DNA from: Actinopolymorpha cephalotaxi
Lineage (GTDB): Bacteria > Actinomycetota > Actinomycetes > Propionibacteriales > Actinopolymorphaceae
NCBI RefSeq assembly: GCF_013408535.1
Contig: NZ_JACBZA010000001.1
Coordinates: 3,494,850-3,558,849, forward strand
Length of the DNA stretch: 64,000 bases
Direction: 5' to 3'
Below, one piece after another: positions 1 through 9,021 of the stretch. The translations under genes were made by a program, and so were the position numbers. Every line of letters starts with the position of its first letter. Position 1 is the first letter of the stretch. A model generated the notes under the pieces. That model saw only the letters and a program-made list of their open reading frames with translations, was not told where the DNA came from and ran no database searches.

Positions 1-2799
1 GTACTCCGCCCCGTCTCCCAGCACCGCCCCGGCCCGGGTGAGTTGCGCGTACGCCTCGTCAACGTCGCCTTGCCACCGGGCGAGCTCCGCCTTCACGAAC
101 GCCAGTTGGGCAAGCGCATCCGGCCAGACGATCCGGTCCGCGTACTGCTGCGCCTCGGCCATGGCCAACGCACTCGCCTCATGGTCACCGGCCAGCCAGT
201 ACACCTGCGCCTGCTGCGACCGGATCCGGAGCGCGTCCTCGATGGCGCCGACCGCGGTGACGGCCTCGACCGCCTGATCGTAGTGCCGGCACGCGCGGTC
301 GAACTCTCCCCGCACCGCGAGCCGGTCGGCCAGCGCGGTCAGCGCGAACGAGACGCCCCAGCGTTCACCGATCGCACCGAACTCCGCGAGCGCGGTCTCG
401 ATGTCGGCGTCCGCGTCGCGTTCGTCGTGACCGAGCAGGATCCGCATCCGGCCGCGGGTCAGCCTCGCGTTCGCACGGGTCCACGGGTCGTCGGCGACGA
501 GCAGCGGGTCGAACGCCGGCAGGAAGTCGCCCGGTGCCACCAGCATGCGTTCCAGCACCGCGACGAACCCCAGCGCCGGGTGCGGGATTTCAACGCGCTG
601 ACTGAGTTCGTACGCCTGATGGATCCACTCCCGGGCCTCGTACTCCGACGCCTGCCCGGCGGTGACGAAGTACGCGGCGAACGCGTACGCCGTCGCCCGG
701 ATGTGGTCGGCGACCTCGCCGGACATGCCGGCCGCCGCGGTGGACAGCTCGATGCCTTCGGCCCGGTGCCCGCCGAGCATCCAGTACCACCCGGCGGCGG
801 CGGTGAGCCGCATCGCCCCCTGCGCCTCGCCGGCCGCGAGTGCGGCCCGCATCGCGGCGGCGATGTTGTCGTGCTCGGACTCCAGCACCGCAAGCCATTC
901 CACCTGCTCGGAGCGGCGCAGGTGCGGCTCGGCGGTCTCGGCGAGTTCGGTGAAGTACGCCAGGTGCGCGCGGCGGGCCGGCTCCGACTCCCGCGCCTCC
1001 GCGAGCCGCTGTTCGGCGTACTCCTTGATCGTGCCGAGCATGCGATAGCGCGGAGCCCCCTCGCCCTCGGTGACCACCAGCGACTTCTCCACCAGGGCGG
1101 TCAGCAGCTCCAGCACCTGGCCCGACTCAACCGCCTGGCCCGCGACACCGGCGCAGACCCCCTCGGCGGCCTCCAGGCTCGCGCCACCGGAGAACACCGA
1201 GAGCCTGCGCAGGACCGCGCGTTCGGCATCGGTGAGCAGCTCCCAGCTCCAGTCGACCACCGCGCGCAGCGTCCGGTGCCGGGGCAGTGCGGTCCGGCTG
1301 CCGCCGGTCAGCAGGCGGAACCGGTCGTCGAGCCGGTTGGCTAGCTGATCGAGGGACATGGTGCGCAGCCTGGCCGCGGCGAGCTCGATCGCCAGCGGCA
1401 TTCCGTCCAGCGCCCGGCACACGCGCGCCAGGGTGGCCAGCGTGTGGGCGTCGGCCGCTTCGCTCGCGAGGTCCTTGCGTACGGCGCCGGCCCGGTCCCG
1501 CAGCAACTGGATGGCCGGTGCGGACTCGATCTCGCTCGCGGCGGCGCCCTCCGCCGGGAGCACCAGGGGCGCGACCGGCCACAATGCCTCCCCGGTGATG
1601 CCGAGGGGTTCCCTGCTGGTCGCCAGGATCCGCAGCCGCCGGCACTCCCCCAGGACCCGATGGGCGAACGTCGCCGCGGACTCGATCACGTGCTCGCAGT
1701 TGTCCAGCACCAGCACCATCGCCCGATCGCGGAGCGCGGCGACCACCCGGTCCGTCGGCTCCGCGTCCGGTGACTCGCCGAGCAACGCGTCCCGCAGCCG
1801 GAGCGCGTCAAGCGTGGCTTGCGCCACGTCACCCTCGGCGCCGATGGCCGCGAGTTCGACCAGCCAGGCTCCGTCCGGAAGGTCACCGACCACTGTGCGG
1901 GCGGTCTCGGTCGCCAACCTGGTCTTGCCCGAACCGCCGGGGCCGATCAGCGTGGTGAGTCGGTGCTCGGCGAGGAGCTCGCGGACCGCGGTGACGTCGG
2001 CGTCCTTGCCGACGTAGCTGGTCAGCTCTGCGCGCAAGTTGGTCTTGACAGGTTGTTCCCGTCGCGCCGGCTCCCGGCCGCCCAGCTCGCCTCGCAGCAC
2101 GGCGACGTGCACCGCGGACAGCTCCGGTGAGGGGTCGGCGCCGAGCTCGTCGGCCAGGGCTTCTCTCGTACGTTCAAAGAGCCGCAGCGCCTCGGTGTCC
2201 CGGCCGGTGGCGACGAGGGCTCGCATCAGGGCGGCGACGAGACGTTCGCGCACCGGGTGAGCGGCCACCAGGTCGGTGAGCTCGGTGACCAGGTCCGCGC
2301 CGTGGCCGAGGCGGGTCTCCGCGTCGTAACGATCCTCCATCGCCGCCAGCCGGAGACCTTCCAGCCGGGTGACCGCCGCGTCGAACGCCCCGCTGTCGGG
2401 CAACGCGACGTCCTGCATGGCCGCGCCCCGCCACAGTGCAAGGGCCTCGCGCAGCCGCCGTAGGTCGTCCTCGGCGCGGGCACCGGCGAGGAGGCGTTCG
2501 AATCGTACGGCGTCGACGTCATCGGCTTCGACCAGCAGCCGGTAGCCGTCCGGCTGCCCCTCGACGGACCCGGCCGGCAGTGCCTTCCGCAGCCGGGACG
2601 CCAACCGCTGCAGGGCGTTCGCCGCGTCGGCGGGCGGGTGCTCACCCCAGATCCAGTCGACGAGGGTGGCCTTCGGGACCGCACGCCCCGGCTCGAGGGC
2701 GAGGGCGATCATCAGCGCGCGCAACCGGGCGCCGGGCACGTCGGCCAGGGCGCCGTCGTCCGTACGAACCTCGAAGGGTCCGAGTATCCCGACCTGCAC
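1..2799 (-). CDS. AfsR/SARP-type transcriptional regulator, 3' end outside window
   Basis: An open frame of 933 codons runs leftward off the window edge. The first 90 residues form an OmpR-like winged helix (start MQVGILGPFEV), followed by a bacterial transcriptional activation domain (about 95-240), an NB-ARC/STAND ATPase with Walker A GPGGSGKT near residue 285 and a Walker B-like VLVLDNCEH, and a helical TPR-like C-terminus. Such proteins are ATP-responsive activators of secondary-metabolite or developmental promoters. The GTG at 2799 is the first in-frame start that gives the conserved N-terminus; an ATG at 2816 is out of frame. No biosynthetic cluster is visible next to it, only a P450 scrap upstream, so its target is unknown. 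The missing C-terminal end lies beyond base 1. Confidence 0.9.
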   Translation of the reverse strand, partial: MQVGILGPFEVRTDDGALADVPGARLRALMIALALEPGRAVPKATLVDWIWGEHPPADAANALQRLASRLRKALPAGSVEGQPDGYRLLVEADDVDAVRFERLLAGARAEDDLRRLREALALWRGAAMQDVALPDSGAFDAAVTRLEGLRLAAMEDRYDAETRLGHGADLVTELTDLVAAHPVRERLVAALMRALVATGRDTEALRLFERTREALADELGADPSPELSAVHVAVLRGELGGREPARREQPVKTNLRAELTSYVGKDADVTAVRELLAEHRLTTLIGPGGSGKTRLATETARTVVGDLPDGAWLVELAAIGAEGDVAQATLDALRLRDALLGESPDAEPTDRVVAALRDRAMVLVLDNCEHVIESAATFAHRVLGECRRLRILATSREPLGITGEALWPVAPLVLPAEGAAASEIESAPAIQLLRDRAGAVRKDLASEAADAHTLATLARVCRALDGMPLAIELAAARLRTMSLDQLANRLDDRFRLLTGGSRTALPRHRTLRAVVDWSWELLTDAERAVLRRLSVFSGGASLEAAEGVCAGVAGQAVESGQVLELLTALVEKSLVVTEGEGAPRYRMLGTIKEYAEQRLAEARESEPARRAHLAYFTELAETAEPHLRRSEQVEWLAVLESEHDNIAAAMRAALAAGEAQGAMRLTAAAGWYWMLGGHRAEGIELSTAAAGMSGEVADHIRATAYAFAAYFVTAGQASEYEAREWIHQAYELSQRVEIPHPALGFVAVLERMLVAPGDFLPAFDPLLVADDPWTRANARLTRGRMRILLGHDERDADADIETALAEFGAIGERWGVSFALTALADRLAVRGEFDRACRHYDQAVEAVTAVGAIEDALRIRSQQAQVYWLAGDHEASALAMAEAQQYADRIVWPDALAQLAFVKAELARWQGDVDEAYAQLTRAGAVLGDGAEY

Positions 2800-2847
2800 C
2801 CGGCTGATTTTGCCATGGCCTGCCAGTCGGCCTTCGGAGCATCGTCG

Positions 2848-2946
2848 CTCCCGGAGCACCCCGAGCAGCCGGCCGAGCTGCGGGCCGCGCCGGACCTGAT
2901 GCCGGGAGCCGTCGAGGAGCTGATGCGCTACCTGTCCGTGGCGGAC
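2848..2946 (+). pseudogene. cytochrome P450 fragment (relic)
   Basis: In the plus frame, about 33 codons read LPEHPEQPAELRAAPDLM and then PGAVEELMRYLSVAD. This is the segment that follows the I helix in bacterial P450s of the CYP105/107 type, through the K helix start (ExxR-preceding VEELLRY block). The I-helix threonine motif, the ExxR and the heme-binding cysteine loop are all absent on both sides, and no start codon or ribosome site belongs to it. It is therefore a remnant rather than a gene. It lies in the 5' region of the SARP regulator, which could be what is left of a former biosynthetic locus. Identification rests on motif recognition only. Confidence 0.6.
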
Positions 2947-2948
2947 AG

Positions 2949-2977
2949 CCCGGCCGGGCGGATGTGTCCCGGCCGGG
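2949..2977 (-). terminator. GC-rich hairpin after the HAD phosphatase gene
   Basis: CCCGGCCGGG occurs twice, separated by 9 nt, and each copy is its own reverse complement, so a 10-bp stem with a 9-nt loop forms. It lies 46 bp beyond the phosphatase stop codon. There is no U-tract, as is common for actinobacterial terminators. Confidence 0.5.
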
Positions 2978-3022
2978 CAATGCTGTGCGCGTTCAGCCGT
3001 TCTGCCGTACGGCGAAACTCGA

Positions 3023-3874
3023 TCAGGGCAGGTAGTAGTTCGGGTTCGGCAGCTTGAAGGTCCGGTCTGCGTAGCCGCCCTTCAGGTCGCTGTACTGGTC
3101 GCCGAAGTTCGCCACGATGTCGTAGCCGAGCGACTCGATGTGCCTGCGGGTGGCGGACTTGTAATGGATTGTCGTACAGGATCCGTTGGGGTCACCGGCG
3201 CAGGCCGTCCGCAGGTAGTCGGGGTAGTTCGCGACGGCCGGCTTGGTGAACAGCCCGTCCTCGTCGGCGCTGAGGTCGGTGGGCTTGGGGTAGCCCGCGT
3301 CCACCCCGATCCCGTCGGCGGTGAGGTTGCCCAGCGTGGCGTCCTCCTGTGCGGCCGGACGTCCGGTCAGGTAGAACACGGCGTAGCCCTCACGCTCGGC
3401 GGTGCGGACGAGGTCGACCATGCCGAAGACCGCGGGGAAGCGCTGCTCGGTGACGAACGTCGCGTTGGTGGCCGGGTTGTACGCCCAGTTGCTGAAGATC
3501 TCGTAGTTCCAGGTCGACAGCGTGGTGTCGTCGACGTCGAGGACGATGGCCTTCGTCCCGTGCGTACGATGCGGCCGGCTCAGGTAGCGCTCGCCCCTGG
3601 CCGCGACGGACTCGGCCTCCTTGGCGTAGTTGCCGTCGTTCGCGGCGACGCCGGTGCCGTTCGGGTCGCCGTAGTAGTTGCGGATCTGCTGACGGAGCAC
3701 GTCGATGTTGGTGATCTGGCGCTCCGAGCGCGGGGTGAAGGTCTTGATGGCGGGCTCGGTGGACGCCGCGACCGCGACGCCTCCACCGGCGAGTGACAGG
3801 ACGGCGAGCACGGCCGCGGTGACGGCGAACCGGCGGGAGGGGTGACGCCAGGACTTCCCGAACTTCCCGAACAC
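3023..3874 (-). CDS. secreted HAD-superfamily acid phosphatase (class B/IIIB type)
   Basis: The protein has 283 residues. A basic N-terminus and hydrophobic core (about residues 15-37, ending in AVAAS) form a Sec signal peptide. The nucleophile motif is VLDVDDTTLSTWNYE near residue 111, giving the DxDxT of HAD phosphatases, and later FYLTGRP supplies motif II. The final block NFGDQYSDLKGGYADRTFKLPNP matches motif IV of acid phosphatase family B/plant VSP-like enzymes. The expected job is extracellular dephosphorylation of phosphomonoesters. The start is a GTG at 3874 with only a weak GGGAAA upstream. It is divergent from the MHS transporter with about 200 bp between them. Confidence 0.85.
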   Translation of the reverse strand: MFGKFGKSWRHPSRRFAVTAAVLAVLSLAGGGVAVAASTEPAIKTFTPRSERQITNIDVLRQQIRNYYGDPNGTGVAANDGNYAKEAESVAARGERYLSRPHRTHGTKAIVLDVDDTTLSTWNYEIFSNWAYNPATNATFVTEQRFPAVFGMVDLVRTAEREGYAVFYLTGRPAAQEDATLGNLTADGIGVDAGYPKPTDLSADEDGLFTKPAVANYPDYLRTACAGDPNGSCTTIHYKSATRRHIESLGYDIVANFGDQYSDLKGGYADRTFKLPNPNYYLP

Positions 3875-4080
3875 AGTGGTTTCCCATCAGGAGTGGAACG
3901 TTGCCTGCGCAACCTAGACCCGAGCGGGGACAGGCGCCACCGGACGCGCCCGGTGGACCGGGGTGCAAGGGGTGATGTGCCGGCTGGGCCGGGGTGCGGT
4001 GATCACCTGTCGGTGGGAGGGAGTACACAAGGGGATCACGCCTGAAAGCAGACCGGACCCCCGCGACAAGGAGACCTCCA

Positions 4081-5462
4081 TGGAACCGACGCCGCGCACG
4101 GACGAGCAGCAGACCGAGCGGCGCGCCGTCGGCGTACCACCCAGGCAGCGGCGCATGGTCGCGGGCGGGGCCATCGGCACGCTGATGGAGTACTACGACT
4201 ACTACCTCTACGGACTCGCCTCCGCCACCGTCTTCCCCACGGTGTTCTTCCCCGAATCCACCGCCACGGTGGGCACGCTGGAGTCCTTTGCCACCTTCGC
4301 GTTCGGCTTCCTCCTGCGCCCGATCGGCGGAGTGCTGTTCGGTCACGTGGGCGACCGGATGGGACGCAAGAAGGCGTTGATGATGACGGTCGTCGGGATG
4401 GGCATCGTCACCGCCGCCATCGGCCTGATCCCCTCCGCCGACAGCATCGGCATCGCGGCGCCGATCCTGCTGCTGTTCTTCCGGATGCTGCAGGGCCTGT
4501 TCGTGGGCGGTGAGATGGGCGGAGCCGCGTCCCTCGTCATCGAGCACGCCCCGGTGGGCCGGCGCGGACTGTTCGGCGCCCTGCTGATCAGCGGTGCGGG
4601 GGTCGCGAACGTCGCCTCGGCCGGGTTCATGGCCGCACTGGGAATCGGCTCCGAACAGTTCTTCATGACCTGGGGATGGCGAATCCCGTTCCTCTTCGCG
4701 CTGGTGCTCGCCGTCGTCGCCGTCGTACTCCGCTCCCGGCTGGAGGAGTCGGAGGAGTTCAAGGAGCACGCGAACCTCAAGGCCGCACAGGCGAAGCAGG
4801 CAGAGCCGGGGAATCAGGCGAAGCGCGAGCTTCCGCTGAAGGAGGTCTTCCGGCACCCGAAGAACGCCCTGCTCGGCATCCTCATCGGCCTGCCGCAGAG
4901 CATCGCCGGCTACGTCATCCTCACGTTCGGCCTTGCCTACATGGTGTCCAAGGGCACCCAGGCCCAGGTCGGCTTCATCGGCACGATGATCGTCGGCGCC
5001 CTGCAGATCTTCGTCGCACCGCTGTGGGGAATGCTCTCGGACCGGATCGGACGTCGCAGGACCTACATCGGCGCGTGTGTCGGTTTCGCGCTGCTGATCT
5101 ACCCGACGTTCGCGCTTTACCAGACGGACGTGGCGGCGCTCATCTGGCTGGGCATGGTGGTCGGCTTCGTCATCCCCGGTGTGGCGATGCAGGGAACACT
5201 GCAGACGATGCTGGCCGAGATGTTCGACGTGGAGGCGCGCACCACGGGCGTCAACATCGGCTACCAGATCTCCAACACGCTCGGCGGTGGCTTCGCGCCG
5301 CTGATCGCCGCGGCTCTCACCGCCGCGTTCGACAGCGTGTGGCCGGTGGTGGTCTACGCGGCCGTGATCGCCGTCATCGGCATCGTCGCCACCGCGTACG
5401 CGTCGTTGCGCCCGGACGTGGAGAACGCACCCCGGCTGGCCGACCGGCCGTCGGGAGCGTGA
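4081..5462 (+). CDS. MHS-family (metabolite:H+ symporter) MFS transporter
   Basis: The protein has 460 residues and 12 predicted membrane segments. The N-terminal GTLMEYYDYYLYGLAS and GHVGDRMGRKKAL are hallmark MHS/ProP-ShiA sequences, the second being the loop 2-3 motif of MFS carriers; DRIGRRR repeats it in the second half. The family imports carboxylates, osmolytes or aromatic acids with protons. The ATG at 4081 follows AAGGAGACCTCC, a good ribosome site; the open frame extends 39 codons further upstream but without one. The sulfatase gene starts 4 nt after the stop, so the two are probably cotranscribed and the carrier may take up an organic product of the sulfatase. The substrate cannot be told from sequence. 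Confidence 0.88.
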
Positions 5463-5466
5463 GGGT

Positions 5467-6828
5467 GTGATGACGTCTCATACCGCGCCGAACATCGTCG
5501 TCCTGTACGCCGACGACCTCGGGTGGGGCGACCTGGGCTGCTTCGGCGCGGCCGACCTGGACACCCCCGCGCTGGATGCCCTGGCGGCAAGCGGGGTTCG
5601 GCTGCCCGAGTGGTACTCCAACTCACCGGTCTGCTCACCGTCGCGGGCAAGCCTGCTGACCGGCCGCTACCCCGCACACACAGGCGTCGAGGCCATTCTC
5701 GGTGGCTCTCGGCGTACGCCCGGACTACCGCCGCAGCAGACCCTGGCAGGCGAACTCCGCGACCGCGGCTACGCCACCGGCGTCTTCGGCAAGTGGCACC
5801 TGGGTGCGGAGGCGAGCTACGGCCCGCTGCACCGCGGCTTCGATCATCACTTCGGCTTCCGCGCCGGCTGCGTCGACTACTACTCCCACATCTTCTACTG
5901 GGGCAACCACGCACCCCTGCACGACCTGTGGGACGACGAGCAGGAGGTGTGGCTGAACGGCGAGTATCTCACCACCGTCATCGCCGACCGTGCCGCCGAC
6001 TACATCGCGCAGCACGCGGATCGTCCCTTCTTCTGCTACGTGCCGTTCAACGCACCGCACTATCCGCTGCACGCGCCGGCGGAGTACATGAACGCGTTCG
6101 CGCACCTCCCCCTGGACCGGCAGCAGATAGCCGCGATGATCAAGGCGATGGACGACGGGATCGCGCACATCCTGCACACGCTGGACCGCCTCGGCCTGCG
6201 GGAGAACACCCTCGTGTTCTTCTCCTCCGACAACGGCCCGTCGGTCGAGGAACGCAACTGGCTCAACGGCGAGGAGGTCTCCTACACCGGCGGGTCCGCG
6301 GGAGGTCTCCGCGGCCACAAGGGTTCGCTGTTCGAGGGCGGCATCCGGGTGCCGGGCATCGTCTCCTGGCCGGCACAGCTGCCCGCGGGCGCGGACCTGA
6401 CCGGCCCCGGCGCGATGATGGACGTCGTACCCACCGTGTTGGAAGCGGTCGACGGGCACTCTCCCACGCGGACCGACCTCGACGGCCGGTCCGTCCTGAC
6501 CAGGCTGCGCCGGGCGGCTCCGGCCCGCACGGAGGGTTCAGCCCAATCCGGTGCGAGCCCGCAGGCCGAACCGGAGCGATGGCTCTTCTGGGAGTACGAA
6601 GGCCAGCTGGCGGCCCGGCACGGACGCTGGAAAGTCCTGCTCGACGCACGAGAGAGCATGGCCGCCCCGGTGGCCGTCGGCGAAGGACTCTTCGACCTGG
6701 CCACCGATCCGGGCGAGCGGCACAACCTGGCCGACCTTCACCCCGAGTGCGTGGCGCTGATGAAGCCGCGCCTTCTGGAGTGGGCCGCCACCTGTGCACG
6801 CTGGCGGGAGGTGACGCGCCTCAGTTGA
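5467..6828 (+). CDS. sulfatase (arylsulfatase family S1)
   Basis: The protein has 453 residues. Metal ligands appear in YADDLGWGD (D16, D17), the formylglycine motif is C56-S-P-S-R followed by LLTGRYP, and GKWHLG and FFSSDNGP are the other conserved active-site blocks. C56 would need conversion to formylglycine by FGE; no such gene is in the window. No signal peptide is visible, so it should act in the cytoplasm on imported sulfate esters. The start is GTG 5467 or ATG 5470. It follows the MHS transporter by 4 nt. Its last 8 bp overlap the 3' end of the convergent collagen-like gene. Confidence 0.92.
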   Translation: MMTSHTAPNIVVLYADDLGWGDLGCFGAADLDTPALDALAASGVRLPEWYSNSPVCSPSRASLLTGRYPAHTGVEAILGGSRRTPGLPPQQTLAGELRDRGYATGVFGKWHLGAEASYGPLHRGFDHHFGFRAGCVDYYSHIFYWGNHAPLHDLWDDEQEVWLNGEYLTTVIADRAADYIAQHADRPFFCYVPFNAPHYPLHAPAEYMNAFAHLPLDRQQIAAMIKAMDDGIAHILHTLDRLGLRENTLVFFSSDNGPSVEERNWLNGEEVSYTGGSAGGLRGHKGSLFEGGIRVPGIVSWPAQLPAGADLTGPGAMMDVVPTVLEAVDGHSPTRTDLDGRSVLTRLRRAAPARTEGSAQSGASPQAEPERWLFWEYEGQLAARHGRWKVLLDARESMAAPVAVGEGLFDLATDPGERHNLADLHPECVALMKPRLLEWAATCARWREVTRLS

Positions 6829-7480
6829 CCGCTCCGACCTTGAGTGCTGTCGTACGACCGAACTCCTGCGCTCCGTCGGTGTTCGCGTCGCACCGGGTGG
6901 CGATGGAGCTGTCATCGGTGGGCACGGTGATGATCGCGAAATTGTCCGCCCGCCCGAAGCCCGGGTCCTTGGCGTCGTACATGAACGTGTCGCCGTCTCC
7001 GACCACGAGCGTGCTGCCGTTCACCACGAACAGGCAGGTGTTGTTCGTGCCGCTGTCGGTGTCCCCCACCACCTCGATCGGCGACCACACCAGGTAGGTG
7101 CCCGCGGGCAGGCCGTTCAGCGTGACCACCACGGTCGGCCCGTCGATGGGAACGGGTCCGCCCGAGGTCGCCGTGAAGGCGTGTCCGGAGCCCTCGGGTC
7201 CCGCCGGCCCCTGCGGCCCCTGAGGTCCCTGCGGCCCCTGCGGTCCCTGGGGGCCGGTCTGGCTCCAGTCGAGGGCGGTCTCGTTCGGCCCGCACGCGTC
7301 GCCGGCCGACGGGTCGATGACCCGGAGAGTGCCCTGGTTGGTGCGATAACAGCCGTGGATCGTGCCGTCGGCGTCGGGGATCGCGGCGTAGGCGACGGCA
7401 CCCAGGCCCGCGAGAAGAACGGCCGCGCCGAGCACGGTGGTCCGGCCGAGCCACCGTCTGCGCATGAGCATGGCGAACAT
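6821..7480 (-). CDS. secreted protein with short collagen-like GPQ repeat
   Basis: The protein has 219 residues. The N-terminus MLMRRRWLGRTT plus a hydrophobic stretch ending AVAYA is a signal peptide. It is followed by a small domain with two cysteines (IHGCYRTNQGTLRVID, DACGPNETALDW). A run of seven Gly-X-Y triplets (GPQ repeated five times, then GPAGPEG) lies near residue 95. The C-terminal half is a beta-rich globular domain of about 115 residues. The architecture resembles many actinobacterial surface proteins whose function is unknown. ATG 7480 was chosen because AGGAG sits 8 nt upstream; a longer open frame to 8092 has no support. It is convergent with and overlaps the sulfatase. Confidence 0.8.
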   Translation of the reverse strand: MFAMLMRRRWLGRTTVLGAAVLLAGLGAVAYAAIPDADGTIHGCYRTNQGTLRVIDPSAGDACGPNETALDWSQTGPQGPQGPQGPQGPQGPAGPEGSGHAFTATSGGPVPIDGPTVVVTLNGLPAGTYLVWSPIEVVGDTDSGTNNTCLFVVNGSTLVVGDGDTFMYDAKDPGFGRADNFAIITVPTDDSSIATRCDANTDGAQEFGRTTALKVGAVN

Positions 7481-7499
7481 CTGACTGACTCCTGATTTC

Positions 7500-7530
7500 T
7501 GGCAGCTGTAACTCTTTTTGGCAGCTGTAA
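7500..7530. repeat. 12-bp direct repeat upstream of collagen-like gene
   Basis: TGGCAGCTGTAA is present at 7500-7511 and again at 7519-7530, 19 bp start to start, with a palindromic CAGCTG core in each. On the minus strand they lie 20-50 bp before the collagen-like start codon, so they may be regulator half-sites or overlap its promoter. Confidence 0.5.
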
Positions 7531-7844
7531 GTCGTGGCGTACGTCCACAGGCACCCACACACTCGGCGCTTTTCTGCCCGAGTCGGTCGCTTTCCAACGG
7601 GTGGCCCCGGAATTGACGAGTAATTACCGTGGCGCCGTCGCGCACGACAGAACGTAGCGCTCGATAATGGCTGACAGCACAGCTGATTTGCGTGCTGTGA
7701 AAAGGCATCGAAGAACCATTTGAAATTCCGCCGACCCCTCTCCGGATCCAGACATACGAGAAAGCCAATCGTTTGCTGAGAGATGCCTGAGGAGAACTAG
7801 GTGCGTAGGTATTCCAGATATTCCAGCACTCGATGGGAGTTGCT
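7531..7844. other. divergent intergenic region, comparatively AT-rich
   Basis: This is the space between the divergent collagen-like gene and the wall-anchor-like gene. It is visibly lower in G+C than its surroundings (for example around 7610-7700 and 7720-7830) and probably holds both promoters. No convincing -35/-10 pair, hairpin or small gene was found beyond the 12-bp repeat at its left edge. Confidence 0.4.
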
Positions 7845-8474
7845 ATGTCGAGCAAATTCCTGGTCCGGGCGGCCACCGGTGTCGCGGCGGCCAGCGCAGC
7901 GATTCTTCTCGCCACGCCCGGCCTCGCTTCGGCGTCAACGGCGTCGTCGGAGCACGGTGATTCCGAGCACGGCGGGCCCAAGTACCTCAAGGTGATCTGC
8001 GTCAACGGCGAGCGTCCTGATGCCACGACCCTGGGTCGTGACGGCGGCGAAGACGGCTGGTCGGAGCCGGGTAGCGGCCGCGAGGACCGCAAGGGATCCG
8101 ACGAGTACGACGGCCACTACAAGAGCGAGAAGCAGTACAAGAAGGACGGCAAGAACTTCCTGGTCCAGGAGACGACCGTCATCACCTGTGGCGATGTGGC
8201 CGTCTCCCAGTCCGCGGCGCAGGACCACTCCGCGTCGGCTTCGGCAGCGGGGTCCATCTCCCTGTGCGCCGACGTCGTTCCGACGGCGCGTGTTGCCCAG
8301 TGCGCTGAGGAGAGCGCCCCGGTGGCCCCGCGGGGTCCGGTGGCCGGCGGTGACGGCGGCGCCTCCGGGACCAACAGCGGCCTCGCCGCTGGTGGCAGCG
8401 GTGCGCTGGCTGCGGCTGCCGCTCTCGGCACCGTCCTACTGCGGCGGCGTTCGAGCGCTGCGGCGGCTGCCTGA
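7845..8474 (+). CDS. secreted protein with degenerate wall/membrane anchor
   Basis: The protein has 209 residues. The signal peptide is MSSKFLVRAATGVAAASA through ATPGLASA. The mature part is charged and has three cysteines (VICVNGE, VITCGDV, SLCADV) followed by another in VAQCAEES. The C-terminus is a glycine-rich stretch, a hydrophobic helix (ALAAAAALGTVLL) and RRR, the layout of a sortase substrate or tail anchor, but no clean LPxTG or LAxTG motif is present. ATG 7845 has GGGAG 5 nt upstream; ATG 7833 in the same frame lacks a ribosome site. The function is unknown. A strong hairpin follows. Confidence 0.72.
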   Translation: MSSKFLVRAATGVAAASAAILLATPGLASASTASSEHGDSEHGGPKYLKVICVNGERPDATTLGRDGGEDGWSEPGSGREDRKGSDEYDGHYKSEKQYKKDGKNFLVQETTVITCGDVAVSQSAAQDHSASASAAGSISLCADVVPTARVAQCAEESAPVAPRGPVAGGDGGASGTNSGLAAGGSGALAAAAALGTVLLRRRSSAAAAA

Positions 8475-8501
8475 CATCAGTCCCAGCCTCTGCCGGTCGA
8501 G

Positions 8502-8533
8502 TCGGCGGCCTTCGCACACGCGAAGGCCGCCGA
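8502..8533 (+). terminator. strong hairpin terminator
   Basis: A perfect 14-bp stem (TCGGCGGCCTTCGC paired with its complement) closes a 4-nt loop ACAC, starting 28 bp after the stop codon of the preceding gene. Only two T residues follow the stem. Confidence 0.8.
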
Positions 8534-8718
8534 TTCCGCGTCTGTGCACCGGACGGACGAAAAGTGGCCGCGGGTGCCACTCATACCGTCGAGCTACCGG
8601 GGTACCTGCCCCATGAGCGAACCAAGGCGTTCCGGCGCGAGCTGACCCACGTTGGCAGGCCGCGGGGCATCGTTCCCGCCGAAGCATTCCGTTACCCCGA
8701 AGGAACTGGTCGTGATCC

Positions 8719-8964
8719 GTGGCACCCGTTGAGCGAAACCCCGAGCGAGACCGGAAGAGCCGACCCGGACACGTGGTCCGCATCGTGCCGTCCGGCCCGA
8801 TGATGGTGGAAGGGCCGGTCGAGCTCGTTCATGACGGCGGGACCGTCAGGTCGGACCGGTTCGTCGTGGCGGTGTGCACCTGCCGGCGCAGTCGCACCTA
8901 CCCGCTGTGCGACACCAGCCACCGGCGGCGGATCCGCGCGCGGGACCGGGCAGACGACGACTGA
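8719..8964 (+). CDS. CDGSH iron-sulfur domain protein
   Basis: The protein has 81 residues. C53-T-C55, then YPLC64-D-T-S-H68, gives the three-Cys one-His ligand set of the CDGSH/mitoNEET [2Fe-2S] fold, with CDT in place of CDG. The preceding GPMMVEGPVELV is also typical of the family. It should be a soluble redox or cluster-transfer protein. The annotated start (GTG 8719) has no clear ribosome site, and GTG 8773, giving MVRIVPSGPMM, fits relatives equally well. The neighbour on the opposite strand is a heme-oxygenase-like diiron protein; the two families are often found together in actinobacteria, which suggests a functional pair. Confidence 0.82.
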   Translation: MAPVERNPERDRKSRPGHVVRIVPSGPMMVEGPVELVHDGGTVRSDRFVVAVCTCRRSRTYPLCDTSHRRRIRARDRADDD

Positions 8965-9021
8965 CGAACGGCTGACGTAATACCGCTGGCCTGCGACTGC
9001 TTGCCGGGACGGACTCGGGAC

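Noticed and set aside
43-1344. 433-codon plus-strand frame inside the SARP regulator
   Set aside because: The minus strand encodes an AfsR-type protein across the whole region; the plus frame is its shadow.
3390-4856. 488-codon minus-strand open frame over the MHS transporter and phosphatase 5' region
   Set aside because: It crosses two real genes on opposite strands and has no motif; it is a shadow frame.
7480-8092. Extended N-terminus of the collagen-like protein
   Set aside because: The frame extends upstream but lacks a ribosome site and signal peptide; ATG 7480 with AGGAG and a signal peptide fits better.
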